Shown: positions 53,342 to 63,123, counted from the first letter of the stretch. The stretch: DNA of 64,000 bases from Bradyrhizobium sp. SK17 (GCF_002831585.1 NZ_CP025113.1:2991001-3055000), one strand, 5' to 3'. Translations and numbers: made by a program. Notes: a model not told the origin generated them from the sequence alone.

Positions 53342-54202
53342 CTAGCTGCGCACGATTCCGCCCATGTGGCCGGCATCGAGGAACAGGGTGTGCGCGTTCA
53401 CGTAGGAGGATTCATTCGAAATCAGGAACAGCGCGGCATAGGCGACCTCCCAGCCGGTGCCCTGGCGGCCGAAAGGCACTGTCAGGGCGCGATCCGATCG
53501 CCGGCGGCTGGCATCGCGGCCCATCGGCGTGTCCATGAAGCCGGGCGCGATCACGTTGCAGCGAATGCCCTTGTCCTCGCCGGCCCGCGCGATCGCCCGG
53601 CCCAGTGCGATCTGCGCCGCCTTGGAGGATTCATAGGCGGGATTGCGGCCGCCGGCGCGCTGGCTCGCCATCGACGAGATCAGGATGATCGCGCCGCCCG
53701 GCGCCATCAGATCCAGCGCCTTCTGCGCGAACAACATGTGGCTGCGCACGTTGACGGCATAGTCGCGGTCCCAGGCTTCCGCCGTCATCTTGGGCAGCGA
53801 CAGGCCGGAGGAAATCCCGACATTCAGCGCCAGCCCGTCAAGCCCGCCGAGCTGTTTGGCGCAGCGTTCGACCGCGGGCGCGATCGCCGCGATGTCGGAT
53901 ACATCGACCACGTCGGTGAAGGCCTTGCCGCCTTCGCCGGTGATCTGCGCAACGGTGTTGTCGGCGGCTTCCTTGTTGACGTCGAGGCAGGCGAGCGCGG
54001 CGCCCTCGCGCGCGAACAGCACGCTCATGGCGCGGCCGTTGCCGATCGGCGGCTCCGCGTCGACGGTGGTGCGCTGTCCCGCGCCAACCACGATGATGCG
54101 CCGCCCGGCGAGGCGGCCATGGTTTTTGGCAAGCCCGAGCGCTTCGGCATGCAGCGAGGCGGAGGGATCGATGGCTTTCGGTGCGTGGGTTGTGGTCGAC
54201 AT
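53342..54202 (-). CDS. Short-chain dehydrogenase/reductase (SDR)
   Basis: A 286-residue NAD(P)-dependent oxidoreductase. The cofactor loop is VVGAGQ...PPIGNGRA with an unusual insertion of about 14 residues between the first glycine pair and GNG. The catalytic Tyr-Lys is YESSK, the Ser is in ISSMAS, and the C-terminal GFMDTP follows. Substrate unknown. Separated from the OYE gene by about 85 bases in the same direction, so possible co-transcription. Confidence 0.87.
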   Translation of the reverse strand: MSTTTHAPKAIDPSASLHAEALGLAKNHGRLAGRRIIVVGAGQRTTVDAEPPIGNGRAMSVLFAREGAALACLDVNKEAADNTVAQITGEGGKAFTDVVDVSDIAAIAPAVERCAKQLGGLDGLALNVGISSGLSLPKMTAEAWDRDYAVNVRSHMLFAQKALDLMAPGGAIILISSMASQRAGGRNPAYESSKAAQIALGRAIARAGEDKGIRCNVIAPGFMDTPMGRDASRRRSDRALTVPFGRQGTGWEVAYAALFLISNESSYVNAHTLFLDAGHMGGIVRS

Positions 54203-54320
54203 GAGCGTGCTCCCTGACGTCTTGTTGTTGTCAGGGAGCAGTAGCATGCCGGCGCGCGAGAGGCGACGTGACCGCTTGACCTTCGGCGAAGACGAAAATC
54301 CCGCGGCGGGGAATATGACG

Positions 54321-54824
54321 TCAGCTGACGCCGAGGAAGTCGCGCTTGCCGACCTCGACGCCGTTGTGGCGCAGGATGCCGTGCGCGGTCACGGCGTGGA
54401 AATAGAAGTTCGGAAACGAGAACGCGCTGAGGAATTGCTGACCCTTCAACGTCATGGTGCGCTCGGCGCCGATCGGGAAGGTGACGTCCTTGGCGTCGGC
54501 GCCGTCGAACTGCGCCGGCTTGAACGACTTCACATAGTCGATCGTCTTGGCCAGCCGCTGCTTCAGTTCGGCGAAGCTCTTCTCGGTGTCGGGCGTCGAG
54601 GGCACGTCGCTGTGCGTCAGCCGCGCGCAGCCCCTCGAAGCGTGATCGCAAACCAGTTGAATCTGCTTGGTCAGCGGCAGCATGTCCGGATAGAGCCGCG
54701 ATTCCAGCAGCACCTCGGGGGCGATTTTCTTGGCCTCGCAATGCGCCTCGGCCTTGGTCAATTCGCCGGTGAGGCTGTTGAGGATCTGAAGATAAGCGGG
54801 GACGACGGCGTCATAAAAGGACAT
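54321..54824 (-). CDS. DUF1993-family protein
   Basis: A 167-residue soluble all-alpha protein with the DUF1993 pattern: YDAVVPAYLQILNSLTGELTKAE at the N-terminus, SRLYPDMLPLTKQIQLVCDHASRG, and FSFPNFYFHAVTAHGILRHNGVEVGKRDFLG at the C-terminus. The family resembles DinB-like four-helix bundles. Function unknown. Start has GGGAGCATCAC upstream of the ATG. Confidence 0.85.
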   Translation of the reverse strand: MSFYDAVVPAYLQILNSLTGELTKAEAHCEAKKIAPEVLLESRLYPDMLPLTKQIQLVCDHASRGCARLTHSDVPSTPDTEKSFAELKQRLAKTIDYVKSFKPAQFDGADAKDVTFPIGAERTMTLKGQQFLSAFSFPNFYFHAVTAHGILRHNGVEVGKRDFLGVS

Positions 54825-54948
54825 GTGATGCTCCCTGGGTCTGATGAAAATCCGGATGTGACCGAACGGCGATGCTGCAAGTGGGGCCGCGGTTGGAAGA
54901 ATACAACTGCGGACCGCGGTAACAGTCGGTCAAATATTCTTTGTTTTT

Positions 54949-55051
54949 CCCGTCATCCTGAGGAGCGCGAAGCGCGTCTCGAAGGATGCACGGCCCCAGT
55001 CGGGCCGTCGACCCTTCGAAGCTCGCTGCGCTCGCACCTCAGGGTGACGGG
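54949..55051. repeat. Dispersed palindromic repeat, family D
   Basis: Arms CCCGTCATCCTGAGGAGC and CACCTCAGGGTGACGGG with inner GCGAAGCGC and CTTCGAAGC-type arms form a large hairpin. With repeat E it fills the gap between the DUF1993 and lytic transglycosylase genes. Confidence 0.82.
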
Positions 55052-55062
55052 GAAAGAGAGGG

Positions 55063-55145
55063 CGTAGCCCGGCGGTAGCGCAGCGCAATCCGGGGAGCCA
55101 TGTTGTTTGTCCTCCCAGATCTTACTTCGCTTCATTCGGGCTACG
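55063..55145. repeat. Dispersed palindromic repeat, family E, copy 1
   Basis: CGTAGCCCGG on the left and CGGGCTACG on the right bracket a short variable core. A second, related copy is at 58368-58439. Both flank the region of the lytic transglycosylase and the hybrid kinase. Confidence 0.7.
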
Positions 55146-55162
55146 GAATGTGAGCCGCGAGG

Positions 55163-56509
55163 CTACCGCATCCCCGGCACCGCGGCGTCCGCGGCCGGTT
55201 GGGCACGACCGCTGCCGCGCATCCGCGCCAGCAGCTCCGCGGTCGGCCAGGAATCCGCCGGCAGGCCGTACTTCATCTGCATCGCCTTCACCGCGCTGCG
55301 GCTCGCCTGGCCGAGCACGCCGTCGATCTTGCCGACATCGTAGCCCGCGCGCGCCAGCAGCGATTGCAGCTCCTTGATCTCGTTGAACGGCAGTTGCGCG
55401 ACCGGGGCGTGCGGCCGTTGCATCGGCGGCGCGCCCGCGATGCGGCTGGCGAGATAACCCGCGGTGGTCGAATAGATCAGCGAGTTGTTCCACTCGGTAT
55501 AGGCGGCGAAATTCGGGTAGGCGAGGAACGCCGGACCCAGCCGGCCCATCGGCAGCAGCAGCGAGGCCGGCAGTTCGTCGTTCGGCAACGCCTTGCCGTC
55601 GGTCGAGGTGACGCCGAGCGCGACCCATTTCGAGCGCGGCAGCTTGATCGTGAGGTCGGCCTGGTCCCACGGAAAACTCGTCGCCTGCGGCACGCGCACT
55701 TCCTGAAGCCACGGCTCGCCGCGCCGCCACTTCAGCCCGTTGGCTATGTAGTTCGCGGTCGAGCCGATCACGTCGGGGCCGCTGGCGAGCAGATTGCGAT
55801 GGCCGTCGCCGTCATAGTCGACCGCATAGTTGAAATAATGCGTCGGCAAAAATTGCGTCTGGCCGAGCTCGCCGGCCCAGGAGCCGATCATCTCGTCGGG
55901 CGAGAGATCGCCGCGCTCGATGATCTTCAGTGCCGCGATGGTCTCGCCCTGGAACATCTCGGAGCGGCGGCAGTCATAGGCCAGCGACACCAGCGACCTC
56001 AGCGTCGGCAGATTGCCCATCTGGGCACCGAAATCGCTCTCCAGTCCCCAGAACGCGGCGATCACCGCCGGCGGCACGCCATATTCCTTCTCGGCGCGTG
56101 CGAACGCGGCCGCATAGGTCCGGATGTGCTGCTGGCCCTGCTGCATGCGATAGCTTGCGGCCATGCGGCCGGCGAACTGGGTGAAGATCTGCCCGAACAC
56201 GCGCTGGCCGCGGTCGCGGTTGACGATGCCCTGGTCGTAGACCAAATAGGGCGCGGCCTCCGCGATGGTTGCCTGTGAGACGCCGGCGGCCACCGCCTTC
56301 TGCTTCAGCTCGGCGAGGAAGCGATCGAAGCTCTGGCCGTTGTGGCAGGACGCCGCCCTCGGCGTCGCCACTGCGGCCGGGCGCGCCCTGGCCGGGGCCG
56401 GCGCAGCGGGATTGGGCAGTAGCTGCTGCGCCAGGGCGGTCGTCGAGAGCGCCAGCGCCGCCGCCAACACAGCGATCACGATCGGGACGCGGGGGGAAGA
56501 TGCTGGCAT
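55163..56509 (-). CDS. Lytic murein transglycosylase (MltB-like) with PG-binding domain
   Basis: A 448-residue exported enzyme that cleaves peptidoglycan glycan strands to 1,6-anhydro muropeptides. A signal peptide (cleaved near ALAQ) and a Pro/Ala linker precede an SLT domain of MltB type: AFWGLESDFG has the catalytic Glu, followed by GELGQTQFLPTHYFNYAVDYDGDG. A C-terminal peptidoglycan-binding domain (about 380-440) holds LQSLLARAGYDVGKIDGVLG. The ATG at 56509 is the first Met before the signal peptide. It is divergent from the kinase gene. Confidence 0.9.
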   Translation of the reverse strand: MPASSPRVPIVIAVLAAALALSTTALAQQLLPNPAAPAPARARPAAVATPRAASCHNGQSFDRFLAELKQKAVAAGVSQATIAEAAPYLVYDQGIVNRDRGQRVFGQIFTQFAGRMAASYRMQQGQQHIRTYAAAFARAEKEYGVPPAVIAAFWGLESDFGAQMGNLPTLRSLVSLAYDCRRSEMFQGETIAALKIIERGDLSPDEMIGSWAGELGQTQFLPTHYFNYAVDYDGDGHRNLLASGPDVIGSTANYIANGLKWRRGEPWLQEVRVPQATSFPWDQADLTIKLPRSKWVALGVTSTDGKALPNDELPASLLLPMGRLGPAFLAYPNFAAYTEWNNSLIYSTTAGYLASRIAGAPPMQRPHAPVAQLPFNEIKELQSLLARAGYDVGKIDGVLGQASRSAVKAMQMKYGLPADSWPTAELLARMRGSGRAQPAADAAVPGMR

Positions 56510-56657
56510 CGATATCACCGGCTTGAATAGGGGGATAAGACCTCCTGCATACACCAGGGCGATACCGGGCAACAACGGGGGCATCGCCGTTAGACCAATT
56601 GGGCTTCGGCAGAGTGAGTCGTCGCCGCTATGATCAACAAGTGATTCGCGGGCAGGG

Positions 56658-58346
56658 GTGTCGGCGGATCGATCACGCCCGGAGGGACCCATATGGAGTT
56701 TTCTCGAGCGTCTCTTGGATTCGTCGACGCTTTCGCCGCACGGCATCTGCCTGTTGTGGGAGCCGGAGCTGATCTGGCTCCACGTGATTTCAGACGCCAT
56801 CATTGCCGCTTCGTACTTCTCGATCCCGTTTGCGCTGGCGATCCTCGTCTCCAAGCGGCGCGATTTCCAGTTCGGCTGGATGGCCTGGCCGTTTGCCGCC
56901 TTCATCCTCGCCTGCGGGCTGACCCATGTGTTCTCGATCTACACGCTGTGGGTTCCGATCTACGGCCTCGAGGGCCTGGTCAAGGCGTTGACCGCAATCG
57001 CCTCGATCTTCACCGCGGTGCTGCTGTGGCCGCTGATCCCGCGCATCCTCGCGATCCCGACCGAGGCGCAGCTGCACGAGGCGCATGTCGCGCTTGCCGA
57101 GGAGGGGCGGCAGCGCCAGCGCTCCGAGGTCCTGCTGGAGCGGTTCCGCGAGGCCGAGGTCAATGAGAGCAAGATCCGCCAGGCGCAGAAGATGGAAGCG
57201 GTCGGCCAGCTCACCGGCGGCATTGCGCATGACTTCAACAACATCCTCACCGTCATCACCGGCACCATCGACATCCTGTCGGATGCGGTCACCCATAACC
57301 GGCAGCTCACCGAGATCACCGGCCTGATCCGCGATGCCGCCGACCGCGGCGCATCGCTGACCCGGCATCTGCTCGCCTTCGCGCGCAAGCAGCCGTTGCA
57401 GCCGAGCGACGTCGACGTCAACGCGCTGATGGTCGACACCATCGAGCTGCTGCGGCCGACGATCGGCGATCACGTCGACATCGAATTCCGCCCGGTGCCC
57501 GATCTGCCGCGCGCGTTGGTCGATGCCAACCAGCTCGTCACCGCGATCATCAACCTCGCGCTCAACGCGCGCGACGCGATGCCGAAGGGCGGCCGGCTCA
57601 CGATCGAAGCCCGCGCCGCCGAGCTGAAGCCGTCCGACGTGCAGGGCCATGACGGGCTTGCCGCCGGCGAGTATGTCGCGATCATGCTGGCCGACAATGG
57701 CCAGGGCATCGCCGAGTCCGATCTCGCCAAGGTGTTCGAGCCGTTCTTCACCACCAAGGACGTCGGCAAGGGCACCGGCCTCGGGCTCAGCATGGTCTAC
57801 GGTTTCGTCAAGCAGTCCAACGGCCATATCGTGCTGGAGAGCGAGGTCGGCCGCGGCACCAGGGTCATGCTCTATCTGCCGCGCGCGGCGGCAGTCGCTC
57901 CGGTCGTAGTGCCCGAGCGGCGACATCCGGAGGTCCGCGGCGCGCAGGAAGTGGTGCTGGTCGTCGAGGACGACAAGCTGGTGCGCACCTATGTGCTCGC
58001 CCAGATCGACAGCCTCGGCTACACGACGCTGTCGGCCAACAACGGTGCGGAGGCGCTGGCCGTGCTCGACAGCGGCGCCCCGGTCGATCTGCTGTTCACC
58101 GACGTCATCATGCCCGGCGCCATGAATGGGCGCGATCTTGCCGCCGAAGCGCAGCAGCGGCGGCCCGGTTTGCGGGTACTGTTCACGTCGGGCTACACCG
58201 AGAATGCGATCGACCAGGACGGCAAGCTCGAGCAGGGCATCCTGTTCCTGGCCAAGCCCTACAGCCGCGCCGAGCTCGCGCGCCTGCTGCGGGTCGCGCT
58301 GCGCGACGAGGAGACGGTGATCGCGCAGCAGGAGCCGGCGGAGTAG
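56658..58346 (+). CDS. Hybrid histidine kinase with ethylene-receptor-like membrane domain
   Basis: A 562-residue membrane kinase. Three helices (about 40-128) form a domain aligned without gaps to the ETR1 ethylene-binding domain: D46, Y53, I56, P57, I83, C86 and H90 match ETR1 D25, Y32, I35, P36, I62, C65 and H69, where Cys and His bind Cu(I). Coiled coil, HisKA (H191 in GGIAHDFNN), ATPase (DNGQGIAE, GTGLGLSMVYG) and a C-terminal receiver (D482, LAKPYS) follow. There is no GAF domain as in ETR1. GTG start. Ethylene sensing is inferred. Confidence 0.88.
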   Translation: MSADRSRPEGPIWSFLERLLDSSTLSPHGICLLWEPELIWLHVISDAIIAASYFSIPFALAILVSKRRDFQFGWMAWPFAAFILACGLTHVFSIYTLWVPIYGLEGLVKALTAIASIFTAVLLWPLIPRILAIPTEAQLHEAHVALAEEGRQRQRSEVLLERFREAEVNESKIRQAQKMEAVGQLTGGIAHDFNNILTVITGTIDILSDAVTHNRQLTEITGLIRDAADRGASLTRHLLAFARKQPLQPSDVDVNALMVDTIELLRPTIGDHVDIEFRPVPDLPRALVDANQLVTAIINLALNARDAMPKGGRLTIEARAAELKPSDVQGHDGLAAGEYVAIMLADNGQGIAESDLAKVFEPFFTTKDVGKGTGLGLSMVYGFVKQSNGHIVLESEVGRGTRVMLYLPRAAAVAPVVVPERRHPEVRGAQEVVLVVEDDKLVRTYVLAQIDSLGYTTLSANNGAEALAVLDSGAPVDLLFTDVIMPGAMNGRDLAAEAQQRRPGLRVLFTSGYTENAIDQDGKLEQGILFLAKPYSRAELARLLRVALRDEETVIAQQEPAE

Positions 58347-58367
58347 GCGCGACCTGGAAGACGGATT

Positions 58368-58439
58368 CGTAGCCCGCATGAGCGACGCGACGTGCGGGGC
58401 AGTCTCCCCGCATGTCGCTGCGCTCCATCCGGCCTACGG
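58368..58439. repeat. Dispersed palindromic repeat, family E, copy 2
   Basis: CGTAGCCCGC... and ...CCGGCCTACGG arms resemble the copy at 55063. Between them lie GCGGGG/CCCCGC arms. It occupies most of the kinase-htpX gap. Confidence 0.65.
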
Positions 58440-58575
58440 ATCGCCGCACATGACCAATCGTTAATCCGCGCCGCGTCGCTGCGACGCACGGCGTGCCCTT
58501 GCGACGCTCGCGGCAAAATCACTACCTCAACGGCGTCAGTTGTGGCAGCATTCCGCCTGCCGTCAGGGAACCACG

Positions 58576-59508
58576 ATGAATTATTTTCGTACCGCGCTCC
58601 TGCTTGCCGGCCTCACCGCCCTGTTCATGGGTGTCGGCTATTTGATCGGCGGCGGCACCGGCGCCGTGCTCGCCCTCATCGTGGCGGCTGCGACAAATCT
58701 GTTCGCCTACTGGAATTCCGATCGCATGGTGCTGTCGATGTACGGCGCCCATCAGGTCGATGCGCGCACGGCGCCCGAACTCTACAATCTGGTCGCGGAG
58801 CTTGCGCAGCGCGCCGCGCTGCCGATGCCGCGCGTGTTCCTGATGGACCAGCCGCAGCCCAATGCGTTCGCGACCGGCCGCAATCCGGAGAACGCGGCGG
58901 TCGCCGTCACCACGGGCCTGATGCAGCAGCTCAGCCGCGAGGAGCTCGCTGGCGTGATCGCGCACGAGCTCGCGCATATCAAGCATCACGACACTCTGAC
59001 CATGACGATCACGGCGACGATCGCCGGTGCGATCTCGATGCTGGCTCAGTTCGGCATGTTCTTCGGCGGCAACCGCAACAACAACGGTCCCGGCATCATC
59101 GGCTCGATTGCGATGATGATCCTGGCGCCGCTCGGCGCCATGCTGGTGCAGATGGCGATCAGCCGCACCCGCGAGTACGCCGCCGACAATTTCGGCGCGC
59201 GCATCGTCGGCCAGCCGATGTGGCTGGCGTCCGCGCTGGCGAAGATCGAGAACGCCGCGCACCAATTGACCAACATGGAGGCCGAACGCAATCCGGCCAC
59301 CGCGCACATGTTCATCATCAACCCGCTATCGGGCCACGGCGTCGACAATCTGTTCTCGACCCATCCCTCGACCGCAAACCGCATCGCCGCGCTCCAGCAG
59401 CTCGCCGCCGAGCTCGGCACCCAGACCGCGCCGCGCAACACCGGCGCGACCTATCCGCAGCGCAGTCCGTGGGGCGGATCATCGGGCCAGCGCGGGCCTT
59501 GGGGGTGA
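58576..59508 (+). CDS. htpX: HtpX-like membrane zinc metalloprotease
   Basis: A 310-residue inner-membrane protease. Two N-terminal helices precede the zinc motif HELAH (H130, E131, H134), and the third ligand is in [15 protein letters not shown]. Two further helices follow. HtpX degrades damaged membrane proteins during envelope stress. The C-terminal tail is Gly/Pro-rich. The ATG at 58576 is preferred because it starts the membrane helix. Confidence 0.92.
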   Translation: MNYFRTALLLAGLTALFMGVGYLIGGGTGAVLALIVAAATNLFAYWNSDRMVLSMYGAHQVDARTAPELYNLVAELAQRAALPMPRVFLMDQPQPNAFATGRNPENAAVAVTTGLMQQLSREELAGVIAHELAHIKHHDTLTMTITATIAGAISMLAQFGMFFGGNRNNNGPGIIGSIAMMILAPLGAMLVQMAISRTREYAADNFGARIVGQPMWLASALAKIENAAHQLTNMEAERNPATAHMFIINPLSGHGVDNLFSTHPSTANRIAALQQLAAELGTQTAPRNTGATYPQRSPWGGSSGQRGPWG

Positions 59509-59557
59509 AGTCTTGAGGTTGAAGCCTCGGGGTTGAAGCTCGCGTCCGGATGCAGGC

Positions 59558-61234
59558 TCACGCCGACGCCGTAAGGAATACGTCGTCCATGAACAGCGCG
59601 TCGATGCCGGATTTGCGGAAGGTGACGATCGCGTCGGTGGGCGTGCAGACGATCGGTTCGCTGTCGTTGAACGACGTGTTGACGACGAGCGGCACGCCGG
59701 TCTCGGCGAAGAAGCAGGAGATCAGCTGGTGAAAGCGCGGGTTTGATCGGCGGCTGACGATCTGCACCCGAGCGCTGCCGTCCCGGTGCAGCACCGCGGG
59801 GATCTGATCGCGCCGCTCCGGCCGCACCGGACAGGCAAACAGCATGAATTCGTGGCTGGCCGTCAGCGGGCCGATCTCGAACCATTCCTCGGCATGCTCA
59901 GCCAGCACGCTCGGCGCAAACGGCCGGAAATCTTCCCGGTGTTTGACCTTCTGATTGAGGATGTCGCGCATGTCCGGCCGCCTCGGGTCGGCGAGCAGCG
60001 ATCGGTTGCCAAGCGCGCGTGGCCCGAACTCCATGCGGCCCTGGAACCAGGCGACGATCTTGCCGCTAGCGATCATGTCGGCGGCATCGCGCGCTGGCAT
60101 CTTGCTGCGCCGCGACTTGAGGCCGGCGGATTTGACCGCGGCGAGAATGGCTGGCCGCTTGAATCCAGGCCCGAGATAGGGCGTCGCGTTGCCGCGCTCG
60201 GGCGGGCGCTTCTGCTTGACGCAATGCACGGCATAGGCGGCGCCGATCGCGGTGCCGGCGTCGTGCGGCGCCGACGGGATGAACACATCGCTGAATTCGC
60301 CGCAGCGCCGGACCAGCTCGTTGGTCACGCAATTCAGCGCGACACCGCCGGCAAGGCACAGATTGTCGAACGGCACCCTGCGCTTGAGGCGGCGCACCGC
60401 GGCGATGACAGCGGCATCCGTCGCGGCCTGCAATGCCGCCGCCATGTCGGCATGCCGCGGCAAGATCTCGTCGTCTTCATAGCGGCCCGGACCGAACACG
60501 GCTTCCATTCGGGCATAACGCTCCGGGCTGTTGCCGAGATAATCCGGCGACACCCCGTAGTTCACCTCGTTGGCGTGCATGATCGATTGGAACTGCTCGC
60601 GATACACGTCCGGATCGCCGTAGGCGGCGAGGCCCATGACCTTCGAGGCGTCGTAATGCGAGAAGCCGAGATAGCCGCTGAACACCTCCCAGATGAAGCC
60701 GATCGAGTGCGGATACTCGAAGGTCTCGATGGTCTGGATCCGGGTGCCGATGGCCTTCGCCAGCGAGGTGCCTGCGGTCTCGCCGATCCCGTCGATGGTC
60801 AGGATCGCCGCGCGTTCGAAACCTGAGGGAAAATAGGCGGAGGCGGCGTGCGCCATGTGATGCGGCACGAAATGCAGCCGCTGTCCCAGCGATCGTCCAA
60901 GCAGTTCGTCGACGGCGCCGGGCACCTGGCCGAGCCGGAGCCGGAAGGTCTCCTCCAGTCGCGGGTCCCACCAGTCGGCGCGATACCGCTTGCGGCGCTG
61001 CCTGGGATCGAACGAGAAGCCGACATGATCGATGGCGCGTGCGGTGAGCCCGGCGTGCTTCAGGCAAAAGCGGATCGCACGTTCGGGGAGTTGGTGCGGG
61101 TTGTCGAACTCGGCCGGCTTGCCGTGCTTGATGCGGTTGAACCGCTCCTCCTCGACGGCCGCCACGAGCCTGCCGTCGACCAGCAGCGCGGCGGCGGACT
61201 CGTGATAGACCGAGTTGATTCCAAGGATGTTCAC
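59558..61234 (-). CDS. Carbamoyltransferase, NodU/CmcH/TobZ family
   Basis: A 558-residue O-carbamoyltransferase. NILGINSVYHESAAALLVDGRLVAAVEEERFNRIKHGKP and FVPHHMAHAASAYFPSG hold the family His residues, LAGGVALNCVTNELV the adenylation part, and EFGPRALGNRSLLADPRR the C-terminal signature. It transfers carbamoyl from carbamoyl phosphate to a sugar or other hydroxyl; NodU acts on Nod factor, but no nod genes are nearby, so the acceptor is unknown. GTG at 61234 has GGGAG upstream. Confidence 0.88.
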   Translation of the reverse strand: MNILGINSVYHESAAALLVDGRLVAAVEEERFNRIKHGKPAEFDNPHQLPERAIRFCLKHAGLTARAIDHVGFSFDPRQRRKRYRADWWDPRLEETFRLRLGQVPGAVDELLGRSLGQRLHFVPHHMAHAASAYFPSGFERAAILTIDGIGETAGTSLAKAIGTRIQTIETFEYPHSIGFIWEVFSGYLGFSHYDASKVMGLAAYGDPDVYREQFQSIMHANEVNYGVSPDYLGNSPERYARMEAVFGPGRYEDDEILPRHADMAAALQAATDAAVIAAVRRLKRRVPFDNLCLAGGVALNCVTNELVRRCGEFSDVFIPSAPHDAGTAIGAAYAVHCVKQKRPPERGNATPYLGPGFKRPAILAAVKSAGLKSRRSKMPARDAADMIASGKIVAWFQGRMEFGPRALGNRSLLADPRRPDMRDILNQKVKHREDFRPFAPSVLAEHAEEWFEIGPLTASHEFMLFACPVRPERRDQIPAVLHRDGSARVQIVSRRSNPRFHQLISCFFAETGVPLVVNTSFNDSEPIVCTPTDAIVTFRKSGIDALFMDDVFLTASA

Positions 61235-61406
61235 CGGCAGCTCCCAGGCACCTGACGATTGCGGAAAATTGCCCAATCTGCGCGCAACAGTGAGGCTTTA
61301 TCGAGATTGCCTGCGAAAGGTCCGGGCGCAGACAAGACGCTGGTCCGCGATCGCATCCCGACCGTCGATGAGCCCGGCCATGCCGGAACGAATGGGCCAG
61401 TAAATC

Positions 61407-62360
61407 CTACTGCGCGCTGGCAGCATCCAGTCGTTCGACCTGTTCCTTGCTCAGCTCGAGCTTGGTTGCCGCGACAAGGGTCGCGACCTGCTCGGGCTTG
61501 GTCGCGCTGGCGATCGGCGCAGTGATGGAGGGCTTTGCCATCAGCCAGGCGAGCGCGACCGAGGCCGGTTCGGCGCGCTTTTCCGCCGCGACCTCGTCGA
61601 GACAGGCGAGGATGCGCATGCCGCGCGGGTTCATGTATCTCGGAATGCTGCGTGACCCGCGCGGGCTCTTGGCGAAGTCGCTTTCCGAGCGATACTTGCC
61701 GGTCAAGAATCCGGCGGCCAGCGAGAAGAACGTGATCACGCCGACGTCGTTCTCCCGGCACACACGCTCGAGCGCGCCTTCATAGCTCGACCGTTCCGCC
61801 AGGCTGTATTCGGGCTGCATGCTCTCGTAGCGCGGCAGCCCGTTTGCCTTGGCGATATCGAGCGCGCTCTGGAGCCGCTCTGCCGAGAAGTTCGAGGCGC
61901 CGATCGCCCTGATCTTGCCGGCCTTGATCAGTTTGTCATAGGCCGCGAGCGTGTCCTCCTGCGGCGTCGTCTCGTCGTCCTTGTGGGACTGGTAGAGATC
62001 GATGGTCTCGGTCTGTAGCCGTCGCAGCGAGTCCTCGACGGCGCGCGCGATGTAGTCCGGCTTCAGTCCGACATTACCGCCGCCCATGTCCATGCCGACC
62101 TTGGTGGCGAGGATGATGCGGTCGCGGTTGCCGCGCGACTTCATCCATTTGCCGATGATGACCTCGGACTCGCCGCCGCTATGGCCGGGTACCCAGCGCG
62201 AATAGACATCCGCCGTATCCAGAAACGTCAGCCCGTGGTCCAGCACGTTGTCGAGCAGGCGAAACGACGACGTCTCGTCGACGGTCCAGCCGAACACGTT
62301 GCAGCCGAAGCAGAGCGGAGGAACGGAGAGGCCGGAACGGCCGAGCGGACGATGCTTCAT
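61407..62360 (-). CDS. Aldo/keto reductase
   Basis: A 317-residue NADPH-dependent (beta/alpha)8 oxidoreductase. The catalytic tetrad is visible: D and Y in FLDTADVYS, K in ATKVGMD, H in LYQSHKDD. PIASATKPEQVATLV belongs to the cofactor-binding C-terminal part. The family reduces aldehydes and ketones; this one resembles the YajO/AKR group. Substrate unknown. Confidence 0.9.
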   Translation of the reverse strand: MKHRPLGRSGLSVPPLCFGCNVFGWTVDETSSFRLLDNVLDHGLTFLDTADVYSRWVPGHSGGESEVIIGKWMKSRGNRDRIILATKVGMDMGGGNVGLKPDYIARAVEDSLRRLQTETIDLYQSHKDDETTPQEDTLAAYDKLIKAGKIRAIGASNFSAERLQSALDIAKANGLPRYESMQPEYSLAERSSYEGALERVCRENDVGVITFFSLAAGFLTGKYRSESDFAKSPRGSRSIPRYMNPRGMRILACLDEVAAEKRAEPASVALAWLMAKPSITAPIASATKPEQVATLVAATKLELSKEQVERLDAASAQ

Positions 62361-62530
62361 GCTTGTTCTTTCGATTATTGACTGATCGCAGGCGACGCGT
62401 AGACAGTGAGACGGATCGCGTTTGTTTGCAAGACGCAGTTCCGATCGTCATCAGGAAGGCCGGAAACAACGAGTGCGGCGCACCGAGGCGGCCATGCCAA
62501 TCTTGCCGAGCAAGGGAGAGGCTGGCGCGA

Positions 62531-62977
62531 TCAGAGGGGATCGGGCCCATAGCGGTTCGGACCGGTGGTGCCGGGGCGGCAGCCGAGCTCGACGATCATC
62601 CAGACGCTGACGGCAAGCGCAGCCAAGTCGCACACGCTCGCAATCGCACCTCCAAGCATCGCAATGGCCGCAAGGATCACAGGGCCGAGAAAGAACAACA
62701 GCAGCCACCAGCCGCTCTTGTCGCGATCGTGCAGACGCTTCTTGCTCACCGCGATTTGGGAGTTGAACATCAGGACGCCCGCGATCAACGCGACGCAGAC
62801 CGCGAGATACGGCATCAAGCTTCCCAACACGATCATGACGAACAACAGCAGGAGAAGCAGGATCACCCAGGCGATGCACGCTCTCCAGTAGCCGGCTCGC
62901 GAAATCCGCCCGTCGAAATTGAACAGCAGGTCGTGCAACTGCTCGCGACCTTCGGGTATCGGGAGCAAGTCGAGCAA
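62531..62977 (-). CDS. DUF805 membrane protein
   Basis: A 148-residue inner-membrane protein of the DUF805 family: FNFDGRISRAGYW opening, four hydrophobic segments and KKRLHDRDKSGWWLLL. The role of the family is unknown. The TTG at 62977 has GGAGG about 6 bases upstream, and no in-frame ATG precedes it. Confidence 0.85.
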   Translation of the reverse strand: MLDLLPIPEGREQLHDLLFNFDGRISRAGYWRACIAWVILLLLLLFVMIVLGSLMPYLAVCVALIAGVLMFNSQIAVSKKRLHDRDKSGWWLLLFFLGPVILAAIAMLGGAIASVCDLAALAVSVWMIVELGCRPGTTGPNRYGPDPL

Positions 62978-63123
62978 GCCGACCTCCGCTGCAATGCTTG
63001 AAGAACGCAGGCTGGTTTAACGGCCCGGATCATACCCGTTATACGGGTGTCCGCAAGCCGCGCCGGGATTGCCCATCCGCATTCCGGCAGCCGGACAGCG
63101 CCGATTACATACGTGTGCTTCGC

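Noticed and set aside
56790-58379. Minus-strand ORF of 529 codons opposite the hybrid kinase
   Set aside because: The kinase has all expected motifs; the antisense frame has none.
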